64,000 nt of DNA from Niastella koreensis GR20-10 (lineage in GTDB: Bacteria > Bacteroidota > Bacteroidia > Chitinophagales > Chitinophagaceae). Below, one piece after another: positions 44,126-51,809 of this stretch. Numbering within the stretch: position 1 is the first letter of the stretch; every line of letters starts with the position of its first letter. The position numbers and the translations under genes are program-made. The notes below the pieces were generated by a model. The model was not told where the DNA came from and did no database searches. It worked only from the letters and a program-made list of their open reading frames with translations. The DNA lies in assembly GCF_000246855.1 (NCBI RefSeq), contig NC_016609.1, forward strand, positions 4,402,001 to 4,466,000. Direction: 5' to 3'.

Positions 44126-47100
44126 TTACAGTGACAGGTTCAACCCCAGTGTTACTGTTCTTGCCCTTGGGTATGAGGAGTAGTCAAACCCGGGGGTAAG
44201 CGCTGAATAACCGATGGATACTTCCGGATCGGAACCGGTGTACTTCGTCCAGGTTAACAGGTTTTGTGCTGCTACGTATATACGGCAGCTTTTGATCTTT
44301 GCCCTGCCCAGTAATTTTGATGACAATGTATAACCCAGGGCTGCGGTTTTGAATCGCAGGTAAGACCCATCTTCGATGATGCGGGTTGAATATACATACC
44401 CATACTGACCGCCGGCACGCGGCATGGTGGTATTGGTATGATCTGGTGTCCAGCGGGCCTGGAAGCTTTGGAACTGGTTTAAGTAAGTTTTATTGCCGTT
44501 CTCAAAATTCAGGCGGTTGGCATTTACGATATCATTGCCATACGACCACTGGAAAAATATATTCAGATCGAAACCGCGATAATGGAAATTATTGCTGATA
44601 CCACCAATATGGCGGGGCAAGCCACGGCCGATCACTGTACGATCATAATCGTTTATCACTTTATCGTTATTCAGGTCGCGGTATTTGGCATCGCCCGGTT
44701 GTATGGCGCTGCGGGTATTGCCATTCGTAGCAATGTTGTCTTTCAAAATATAATTACCATTGGCCAGTTTGTCAAAGTCATCATACTGGTATACCCCGTC
44801 GCTGATGTATCCATAGATCTGTCCAAGCGGTTGACCCAGCTTTGCCAGGTACAAAGGCACGCTGGCATACCAGGAGTCCCAACTGATAACGGAAGTCATA
44901 CTCTCCTGGTTCTGGGTGAGCTGCATTACCTTGCTTTTATTGAAAGCGATATTGAAGCTGGTGGTCCAGGAGAAATTTTTATTGGTGATGTTGTTCGATG
45001 ACAAGGCAATTTCCAGGCCTTCGTTACTGGTTTTACCGATATTCTTATAGGCAGAACCGTAGCCGCTGGTTGGGGGCAGCGCCGCCAACAACAACAGGTC
45101 GCTGGTAACTTTTTTATAGTAGTCAACAGTAAGCGACAACCGCTGGTGTAAGAAGCTCACATCAAAACCTACATCGGTTTGCCCGGTTGTTTCCCATTTC
45201 AGGTCTTCATTGGCCATGCTTGCCAGTATGGCCCCTTGTTGCAGGGCATTGTTATAAGAATAGTAAGCGGAAATAGGGAAATCAACTTCCGAATAGGTGG
45301 CATATTCATCTACGCGGTTATTACCGGTTTTACCCCAGCTGGCCCTTATTTTAGCATCAGAAAGGAAACTTACCTCTTTCATAAAGGGTTCACTGCTTAA
45401 CCGCCAGGCGAAAGCGCCGGAAGGGAAATACCCCCACTGACGGCCCGGTCTGAATTTTGAACTGCCATCAGCACGGAAAGATGCAGTGAACAGGTAACGG
45501 TCTTTAAACGTATAGTTTACCCGCGACAAACCCGACAACAGCGAAGATTCCTTTAAGTCAGGATAAACCGGCTGAAGGGCGCCATAGCCCAGCCCGCTTA
45601 ATCCCAAAGATTCATATGGCAACAGGTTGGCAGAAGTACCATTATACTCATACCGGGTGGCCTGCGCGGTAACGCCTGCTACCACATTTATTTTATGATC
45701 GTTATTGATGCGTTTATCAAAGGTGAGCGTGTTCTCATTCAACCACGAGGTATTATCCGTGTAAGTGATTGAACCGTTTACACCATATACCGAACTTGGA
45801 TTACCCGAGCGGGTTTTTGAATTATTGAAGACATCATAGCGTTGCGAATTTTTGTTGATGCCGCCGGTTACCCGCAGCTTCAGGTTTTTCAGGATCGAAT
45901 ATTCTACATACGCATTGGCAATAAGGTTATTATTATTCTTTAACCGGTATTCGTTCTGTGCAATGATCACCGGGTTCATTCGATAATCGGTGGTAGGGTT
46001 CACCATATCATCCAATAATTCATCCTGAAAATCGGTGCTGATAGCCTTCGTTGGATTTATCGGCGATGCTGGCCGGTAGCCCCAGGTGCCATACAACAGG
46101 TTGTTCATGGAAGAACCCGACAGTGATGAAGGAATGGTACCCAGGCGTTTGGTATTGGTATACATAATATACCCGCCCACTTTGGCTTTGTCAAATGTTT
46201 GGTCGATGCTTATTTTGCCCTGGTAGCGTTTGAAATTGGAGTTGACGATGATCCCGTCCTGGTTAAACAGATCGCCGGATGCACTGTACCTTGTTCTGGC
46301 TGAACCGCCGGTAACCGACAAGCTGTGGTCCATCATGCTCGCCTGGCGGTACAATTTATTTTGCCAGTCAACCGCCTGTACATTTTTATAATCATCCAGG
46401 GTAACGCCATTGGCCAGGTACGTATCCTTGAGGTCGGAAGTGCCGATATCCTGTTGCAGCTTCACAAACTCATAGGGGTTCATCACGGGAATGGTCTTTA
46501 AATTATTCTGCAGGCCATAATACCCGCTGTAACGCACTACCGGCGGACCATCCTTCCCTTTTTTGGTGGTGATGATAATTACGCCATTTGCGCCTCTGGC
46601 GCCATAGATCGCTGTAGCCGATGCATCTTTCAGCACATCCATCGATTCAATATCGTTCGGGTTCAGCATATTGTTGTCGGGGTTCTCAATGGGAAATCCG
46701 TCGATCACATACAAGGGAGAATTACTTTGCGTAATAGAGTTGTTGCCACGAATCACAATGTTGATGCCGGCGCCTGGTTGTCCTTCGGTAGAAGACACCA
46801 TTACGCCTGCTACCCTTCCGGCCAGCGCCTGGTCAAATGAACCCACGGGCGCTTTGTTGATATCTTCCATACTAACCTGGGAAACGGAACCGGTAAGGTC
46901 TTTCTTTTTTACCGTACCATAGCCTATCACTACCACGTTCTCCAACCCTTTTGAATCTATTTGCAGGGTTACATTCAGTTCCTTACCGGCATCCACTACT
47001 TTCACTTCGTAGGTTACATACCCTACATAGGAAAATTCCAGCACCATGCCGGCTTCAATATTCCTGAGTGTAAATTCTCCTTTGGCATTGGTGCGGCCGC

Positions 47101-47596
47101 CACGGCTTTGGCCGCGAACGGTTATCGTAACGCCTTCTATTGGCTCTCTGTTCTGGCCATATACATGGCCATGCAGTTCATCCATCACAGCCGCCTGCAC
47201 AATGGGGCGCTTAGGTTCTTCCTTTAAACTCAGCACAATAGTTTTATCAACTATGTTGTAGGTTAAAGGCTGACCGGCGAGGCACTGGTCAAGTACCACC
47301 TTCAACGGCACATTCTTTACATCGATGTTTACGGGTTTTGCTTTTTGCAGCCATTCCAGGTCGTAGAAGAACAGGTAACCTGTTTGTTTCCTGATCTCTT
47401 TAAACACCTGTTCCAGGGGTGCGTCACGACGGGTTAAACTTAGTTTCTGCGAGAAACCAATGGCATGCACCTGCAGGCAGGCAGCCAGTAAAAACACAGT
47501 GCTAAATTTCATACAGCACGCGGTTTTAAACAGTAATCGTTTCACCTTCCGCTCCCGTTGGGGCGAAGGCGCTTGGCAGTGAACCTTCAAAGACAT
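44126..47596 (-). CDS. SusC/RagA TonB-dependent outer-membrane receptor with STN domain (locus B)
   Basis: This receptor is 1156 aa when started at the ATG at 47596. A positively charged lead is followed by a hydrophobic signal (FSTVFLLAACLQVHAIGFSQ) and an STN domain at about 52-125 (APLEQVFKEIRKQTGYLFFYD). A carboxypeptidase-regulatory-like domain (about 135-215), the TonB plug (about 225-345, with VIDGFPIENPDNN and KDASATAIYGARGANGVIIIT) and the barrel follow. The frame extends 13 codons further to 47635, and MKFSTVF, 29 codons in, is another possible start. It imports the locus B ligand and signals to FecR. A 346-bp leader with a nested hairpin separates it from fecR, so it may have its own promoter. 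Confidence 0.95.
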   Translation of the reverse strand: MSLKVHCQAPSPQRERKVKRLLFKTACCMKFSTVFLLAACLQVHAIGFSQKLSLTRRDAPLEQVFKEIRKQTGYLFFYDLEWLQKAKPVNIDVKNVPLKVVLDQCLAGQPLTYNIVDKTIVLSLKEEPKRPIVQAAVMDELHGHVYGQNREPIEGVTITVRGQSRGGRTNAKGEFTLRNIEAGMVLEFSYVGYVTYEVKVVDAGKELNVTLQIDSKGLENVVVIGYGTVKKKDLTGSVSQVSMEDINKAPVGSFDQALAGRVAGVMVSSTEGQPGAGINIVIRGNNSITQSNSPLYVIDGFPIENPDNNMLNPNDIESMDVLKDASATAIYGARGANGVIIITTKKGKDGPPVVRYSGYYGLQNNLKTIPVMNPYEFVKLQQDIGTSDLKDTYLANGVTLDDYKNVQAVDWQNKLYRQASMMDHSLSVTGGSARTRYSASGDLFNQDGIIVNSNFKRYQGKISIDQTFDKAKVGGYIMYTNTKRLGTIPSSLSGSSMNNLLYGTWGYRPASPINPTKAISTDFQDELLDDMVNPTTDYRMNPVIIAQNEYRLKNNNNLIANAYVEYSILKNLKLRVTGGINKNSQRYDVFNNSKTRSGNPSSVYGVNGSITYTDNTSWLNENTLTFDKRINNDHKINVVAGVTAQATRYEYNGTSANLLPYESLGLSGLGYGALQPVYPDLKESSLLSGLSRVNYTFKDRYLFTASFRADGSSKFRPGRQWGYFPSGAFAWRLSSEPFMKEVSFLSDAKIRASWGKTGNNRVDEYATYSEVDFPISAYYSYNNALQQGAILASMANEDLKWETTGQTDVGFDVSFLHQRLSLTVDYYKKVTSDLLLLAALPPTSGYGSAYKNIGKTSNEGLEIALSSNNITNKNFSWTTSFNIAFNKSKVMQLTQNQESMTSVISWDSWYASVPLYLAKLGQPLGQIYGYISDGVYQYDDFDKLANGNYILKDNIATNGNTRSAIQPGDAKYRDLNNDKVINDYDRTVIGRGLPRHIGGISNNFHYRGFDLNIFFQWSYGNDIVNANRLNFENGNKTYLNQFQSFQARWTPDHTNTTMPRAGGQYGYVYSTRIIEDGSYLRFKTAALGYTLSSKLLGRAKIKSCRIYVAAQNLLTWTKYTGSDPEVSIGYSALTPGFDYSSYPRARTVTLGLNLSL

Positions 47597-47694
47597 AGTT
47601 TTGCGTTGATTGCGGGACAGAGCTCCTGCTCTCAAAATAGAAGCTCTTCCCTTTGGTTAATGTTTAGCAGTTACGAACAATTGTTACCTGTTAA

Positions 47695-47741
47695 CCCAAT
47701 CTTCGCCGGAAACACGCCAATGTTTCCGGTTTTTTATTGGG
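47695..47741 (-). promoter_or_regulatory. Nested stem-loop in the SusC (locus B) leader
   Basis: A perfect 9-bp stem (CCGGAAACA at 47706-47714 with 47721-47729) is enclosed by outer arms CCCAAT (47695-47700) and ATTGGG (47736-47741). A 7-nt T-run on the plus strand makes it look like a plus-strand terminator, but there is no plus-strand gene to end. On the minus strand it lies about 100-150 nt upstream of the susC start. Confidence 0.45.
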
Positions 47742-47821
47742 TGCACAGCAAGGGTTTTTCAAGGATCCATACAGTTTTACTTTTATGATAAATTCGTTTT
47801 AAGTGAATTTTCAGTTTTCCA

Positions 47822-47942
47822 TTGGGCAGTTCAGAGTTCAGAGTTCAGAGTTCACAGTTCAGAGTTCGCGGCTGCCGCGACGCGCCCTTTGCCCTTTGCC
47901 TTTCCACTACTGCCTACTGCCTTTCATTTCTGCCGTTTGCCG
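47822..47942. repeat. GTTCAGA array and GGCAGTAGGCAGTAG array behind fecR B
   Basis: On the minus strand, directly after the fecR stop, come words GGCAAACGGCAG, GGCAGTAGGCAGTAG and AAGGGCAAAGGG, then a CGCGG-CTG-CCGCG hairpin (47867-47879), then CTGAACT words with TGA every 7-8 nt (47827-47868). No gene is supported. Confidence 0.75.
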
Positions 47943-49211
47943 TTAAGGCAACACAATAACCAGATTGCCCTCAATTGTAAAATGCACCTTACTTAATTCA
48001 AGTATCTTAAGCACCTGCGATAAATTTGAACTGCGGGAAACCTGTCCGGCGAAGCGGCGTGCAGGGATCCTTCCCTTGAAGACCACCTGCACCTTATACC
48101 ATCGTTCCAGTTGCCGCATGATCGCCTGTATGTCTACGTTATCAAAATAAAATAATCCGTTTTTCCAGGCTATCGCCTCTTCTGTATCCGCATCGTTAAT
48201 AACCCGGATGCGGTTATTACCAATGGGTGCATTCTTCAATTGCGCCTGCTGACCAGGATTGAGTATTACTGACCGCTCCGGCTGTTGTATATCCGCAGTG
48301 CTTGCCCATTCCCGGATGCCACCTTCGAGCAGTGTTGTTTTGATCATGGCTTCATCGGCATAGGCATTCACATTGAAATGTGTTCCCAGCACTTCGATTA
48401 CTCCTTCCCGGCCTTCATTGCCTGATGCCGGAGCAATGAAATGTACCCGGAAAGGTTTATTATGGTTTTTCGTTATTTCAAAATAGGCTTCACCCGTTAA
48501 GTAAACCAAACGCTCGTTACTATTGAATGCGGTGGGATACTTAAGAGAAGAGGCAGCGTTTAACCATACCCTGCTGCCATCGGGTAACATTACATAATAC
48601 TGACCGCCGGTGGGCGTGGTGAGGGTGTTGTAGGCGGCACTTCGACTGCGCTCAGTGCCCTGGCCCGACCCTTCGACTTCGCTCAGGGTTCCGTTATACT
48701 CCAGCCGGCCGTCCTCTTTTTTACTTACCGTAGCTCCGCCATCTGTTGCTACAACTCCATTGGCTGCTTTGCCCAGATCTATCAATGTTCCATCGGCTAA
48801 AGTCAGGGTAGCTTTGTTGCCACCGGGCAATGCATCATGCACGGGCGCTTTCTGTTGCTTCGCCTGTACAATAATTTTGGGGGCGGGTGTTTGAACGATA
48901 TAATAATATACGGGTATAAAGGCCACCACCACTATTGCAGCAGCAACGGAAACCCGGAACCAGCTCCGTTTATAAAGTGGAATTACATTTTGATGTTGTG
49001 TTGTCTGATCTATTTGCTCCCAGATGGCGGCTTTCATCTCCTGGCCTAACAATTCTTTTTCCTGTCCTTCCTGCAAGGACGGTTCCCCGGCAGTTGCATC
49101 AAAACTTTCATAATAAGCTTTGATGAATTGTTCTTCTTCCGGCGAAGCCTTGCCTGCAAGGTATTTTTGTATCAGCCTGATAAGTTTTTTCCTGGCTTTT
49201 GGTTGGGCCAT
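47943..49211 (-). CDS. FecR family anti-sigma factor with in-frame repeat insertion (locus B)
   Basis: This 422-aa regulator has an N-terminal sigma-binding helical part (about 1-75), a membrane helix (WFRVSVAAAIVVVAFIPVYYY, about 84-104) and a periplasmic FecR domain (about 195-330: LPDGSRVWLNAASSL, GEAYFEITKNHNKPFRV, EVLGTHFNVNAY). The C-terminal DUF4974 (about 350-422) has GLFYFDNVDIQAIMRQLERWYKV. It is longer than the locus A protein mainly between 110 and 195. Residues about 175-191 (LSEVEGSGQGTERSRSA) are encoded by a Bacteroidota repeat inserted in frame, just before AAYNTLTTP where family members normally continue. The insertion falls in a loop and the gene remains open, so function is probably kept. 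Confidence 0.93.
   Translation of the reverse strand: MAQPKARKKLIRLIQKYLAGKASPEEEQFIKAYYESFDATAGEPSLQEGQEKELLGQEMKAAIWEQIDQTTQHQNVIPLYKRSWFRVSVAAAIVVVAFIPVYYYIVQTPAPKIIVQAKQQKAPVHDALPGGNKATLTLADGTLIDLGKAANGVVATDGGATVSKKEDGRLEYNGTLSEVEGSGQGTERSRSAAYNTLTTPTGGQYYVMLPDGSRVWLNAASSLKYPTAFNSNERLVYLTGEAYFEITKNHNKPFRVHFIAPASGNEGREGVIEVLGTHFNVNAYADEAMIKTTLLEGGIREWASTADIQQPERSVILNPGQQAQLKNAPIGNNRIRVINDADTEEAIAWKNGLFYFDNVDIQAIMRQLERWYKVQVVFKGRIPARRFAGQVSRSSNLSQVLKILELSKVHFTIEGNLVIVLP
48638..48688. repeat. CTTCGACTgCGCTCAG repeat pair inside fecR
   Basis: Two direct copies of CTTCGACTkCGCTCAG (at 48638-48657 and 48669-48688), each with short inverted ends (GGCACT...AGTGCC; CCCT...AGGG), are about 31 bp apart and in frame with the gene. 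A related block, CCCTGAGCGAATTCGAAGGG, is intergenic at 15782-15801. Confidence 0.8.
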
Positions 49212-49293
49212 TATGCGGTGCTTTTATATTAAGTACCGGAAATGGCAAAAACTCCCTTGCGGATGAAGAAATTTTTAAAGAAATTTTTCGAGG

Positions 49294-49842
49294 TTAGAAC
49301 ATCATAAAAAAATGGGCAATGTGAAGCCGTAAACGGTAGATGGTGGCGCCCAATTGGTTCTGTACTGTTTTTTGGGAAATACTTAATTCGTTGGCGATCT
49401 CTTTAGTAGACTTATCGTGTTGGGTATGTAATAAAAATATTTGCCGTTTCTTTTCAGGCAGTTCATCGATCCATGCTTTTACATGGTCCATGAGTTCCTT
49501 TTCTATCAATTTTCCTTCTGCACCGGAAGTAGAAGCGTCAATGGTTTCATACAATTCAAAAAAAGCGGGACCTGCTTTTTCCCTGGCAACCAGTTTATAG
49601 ATCTGAAACCGGACAGCCGTCAACAGGTAGGCCTTCACATTACTGATAGTTACCTGTCCTCTTCTGCACCACAGATCAACAAACACATCCTGGATAATAT
49701 CTTTACATTGTTCTTTATCTTTTAATCGCTTATACGCAGCATTATATAACAGTTCCCAATAGCGATCATACAGGGCATCGAACGCATCCCTGTTATGTTG
49801 CGCCAGCAAATCAAGCAATTGGGTGTCGGTGTATAGTATCAA
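49294..49842 (-). CDS. RNA polymerase ECF sigma factor (locus B)
   Basis: This 182-aa FecI-like sigma factor has region 2 (about 18-85: AFDALYDRYWELLYNAAYKRL, KDIIQDVFVDLWCRRG) and region 4 (about 115-175: ELPEKKRQIFLLHTQHDKSTKEIANELSISQKTVQNQL). Like the locus A sigma it has no ATG: the frame opens with TTG at 49842, four codons after an in-frame TAG. It lies 82 bp upstream of fecR and should drive the locus B operon once released. A GCAAACGTTTGC palindrome lies about 60 bp upstream and may bring catabolic control. Confidence 0.93.
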   Translation of the reverse strand: MILYTDTQLLDLLAQHNRDAFDALYDRYWELLYNAAYKRLKDKEQCKDIIQDVFVDLWCRRGQVTISNVKAYLLTAVRFQIYKLVAREKAGPAFFELYETIDASTSGAEGKLIEKELMDHVKAWIDELPEKKRQIFLLHTQHDKSTKEIANELSISQKTVQNQLGATIYRLRLHIAHFFMMF

Positions 49843-49900
49843 AGCAGTTAGCTACAGTTTGGTAGCTTAAAGCTATCAATTCTCATTTGAAAATCAACAT

Positions 49901-49912
49901 GCAAACGTTTGC
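49901..49912. promoter_or_regulatory. LacI-type palindrome upstream of the locus B sigma gene
   Basis: GCAAACGTTTGC is a perfect 12-bp palindrome with the central CG typical of LacI/GalR operators. It lies 58 bp upstream of the TTG start of the sigma gene. No LacI gene is in the window. Confidence 0.5.
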
Positions 49913-49917
49913 GTGAT

Positions 49918-50127
49918 TTCAGTTCAAAGTTTAAAGTTCAAAGTTTTTTGTTTTACGTGTCGCTTTCGCTGTTCTATGTTTAAGTTATTAAGTTCTTAGA
50001 TTAAGTTATTGAGTTAGTTAGTTGGAACGGCCATGACGCGGCACTCCTTTCTCATTATTAATTTTTCATTCTTCATTTTACTGTCTTTCACTTCAACATT
50101 CAACATTGGACATTCAATATTCAATAT
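49918..50127. repeat. Mosaic of intergenic repeats between sigma B and the MFS gene
   Basis: AGTTCAAAGTTTAAAG words (49919-49945), a GTTTAAGTTATTAAGTTCTTAG array (49978-50022, as at 15712), and, facing the MFS stop, the GAATATTGAATATTGAATG block (50089-50127 on the minus strand, 2-3 nt behind that stop). No gene is supported. Confidence 0.8.
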
Positions 50128-50129
50128 TC

Positions 50130-51539
50130 CTACTGCCCTTCCTTAACCAACTTCCTCTCTAGTTCCTCCAAAGACACTCCCTTCGTCTCCGGAACTTTAC
50201 TAAGCACCCAAATCAATTGCATCAACATCATAAATGCAAAAAAGCCAAAGATGGGCCAGGGATTATCTTTGAAGATGCCATTATCCTTATCTAAGAAAAC
50301 CGGCGTTATCAACGTAATCAATGCCGCAAATACCCAGTGCACACTGGCGCCAAACGATTGTCCCATGGCGCGGACTTTATTCGGGAATATTTCCGAAATA
50401 AAAACCCAGATCACGGCGCCCTGTCCTATCGCATGCGCCGCTATAAACATTAATAGAAACACCATCATTACCCCCGCGCTGGCATGGGTCTTGAAACACC
50501 AGGCTACCATGGCCAAACTGACTATATAGCCGAGTGAACCAATGACCAGCAAGGTCTTTCTTCCCAACCTGTCAATGAGATACAAACCCAGAAAAGTAAA
50601 GATGAGATTGGTGCCGCCAATAGCTATGGAATTGAATAAAGATTCCTTCGCTGCCAAACCTGCCCTGCTTAAGATCTCAGGCGCATAGTATAAAATAAAA
50701 TTGATCCCCGACCACTGGTTAAAGAAAGCCACTAAAAATGCCAGCCAAAGAATTGAACTGTATTTTTTACTGAAAAAATGATTGTTGGCATGACCGGCTT
50801 GTGTTTCATGGGTAGCACTCGCAGTGATTACCTGAATTTCGGCATCGATGTTGTTCATCCCCAGCCGTTCCATTACCTTTCTTGCAGTGGCGTTATCGCG
50901 CTTCACCGCTACCAGCCAGCGCGGGCTTTCAGGAATACTAAACACCATGAATGTATAAATCAATGAAGGGATCGCCATAACGCCCAACATCCAACGCCAG
51001 TCGTTATTGCCGCCCACACCCTGTAAAAAATAGTTGGAGAGAAAGGCTATCAGTATTCCGAACACAATATTGAACTGGTACATAGCCACCAGCCGCCCCC
51101 TTGTTGAGGGGGTGGAAATTTCTGATACATACGTAGGTGCTGCTACTGAAGAAACGCCGATACCAATGCCGCCGATAAAACGGAAAAAAGAGAACAAATA
51201 AGGTCCATTTGCCAATGCCGAGCCCAGGGCGGAAACACTGAACAAAATACCTACCCATAACAATACATTTTTGCGTCCGTATTTCTGGGTGGGGAATCCA
51301 CCGAAGACCGCTCCCACTACAGTGCCCCATAAGGCCATTGACATAATAAAAAAACCATGAAACCAGGGGGATGTATGCCATAATTCTTTTATAGGCAAAT
51401 TGGCGCCCGAGATCACCACCGTATCAAATCCGAAAATAAAACCGGCAAGGGCCGCAATCAATGAAATACCGAATAAATTGGCTGAGGATGAGGTACTGCC
51501 AGATTGGGCAGTAGCCTCGGTATCGAAAGAAACTTGCAT
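50130..51539 (-). CDS. Sugar porter family MFS transporter
   Basis: This 469-aa inner-membrane transporter has twelve predicted helices and the sugar porter signatures: YGRKN after helix 2, RFIGGIGIGVSSVAAPTYVSEISTPSTRGRL (PROSITE sugar transporter pattern) around helix 4, PESPRWL after helix 6, DRLGRKTL after helix 8, and PETKGVSLEELE at the end. It moves a monosaccharide by proton symport or facilitation; the PETKG ending is shared with XylE/GLUT-type carriers. It is divergent from the SNF2 helicase and close to the DUF5107/GH2 module, whose second sugar porter is only moderately similar. The sugar is not determined. Confidence 0.93.
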   Translation of the reverse strand: MQVSFDTEATAQSGSTSSSANLFGISLIAALAGFIFGFDTVVISGANLPIKELWHTSPWFHGFFIMSMALWGTVVGAVFGGFPTQKYGRKNVLLWVGILFSVSALGSALANGPYLFSFFRFIGGIGIGVSSVAAPTYVSEISTPSTRGRLVAMYQFNIVFGILIAFLSNYFLQGVGGNNDWRWMLGVMAIPSLIYTFMVFSIPESPRWLVAVKRDNATARKVMERLGMNNIDAEIQVITASATHETQAGHANNHFFSKKYSSILWLAFLVAFFNQWSGINFILYYAPEILSRAGLAAKESLFNSIAIGGTNLIFTFLGLYLIDRLGRKTLLVIGSLGYIVSLAMVAWCFKTHASAGVMMVFLLMFIAAHAIGQGAVIWVFISEIFPNKVRAMGQSFGASVHWVFAALITLITPVFLDKDNGIFKDNPWPIFGFFAFMMLMQLIWVLSKVPETKGVSLEELERKLVKEGQ

Positions 51540-51594
51540 AGCAGTCGTTTTGGGTTAAAAGATAGTACTTTTCCAGTTACTAGCCTCCCCCCGG

Positions 51595-51613
51595 CCCCCT
51601 CCGGTGGAGGGGG
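51595..51613. repeat. CCCCCTCC-GGT-GGAGGGGG hairpin
   Basis: An 8-bp perfect GC stem with a 3-nt loop in the divergent gap between the MFS and SNF2 genes. A similar CCTCCCCC/GGGGGAGG hairpin lies at 63810-63830. Such G-rich hairpins are common dispersed repeats in this phylum. A TATTTTTG -7-like octamer at 51772-51779 probably serves the SNF2 gene. Confidence 0.6.
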
Positions 51614-51809
51614 AGTATTAGCCTCGCGACTATTGGCCGCTGGCTGTCAGGCATGAGTGTATTGCTTTCAGCTTTAGACTTTAGGCTTTTTGCTGTATTT
51701 CGCTTGGAGCATGAAGCATTTCTATCCACAGATGTGCAAAAACTACTATAGCAAATTAGCCCATGCGCCACTATTTTTGCCAATTACTCTATAATGTAAT
51801 CAAGCGCAA

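Noticed and set aside
47706-47735. Rho-independent terminator on the plus strand
   Set aside because: The hairpin plus T-run fits a terminator, but there is no plus-strand gene upstream to terminate; recorded instead as a leader structure of susC.
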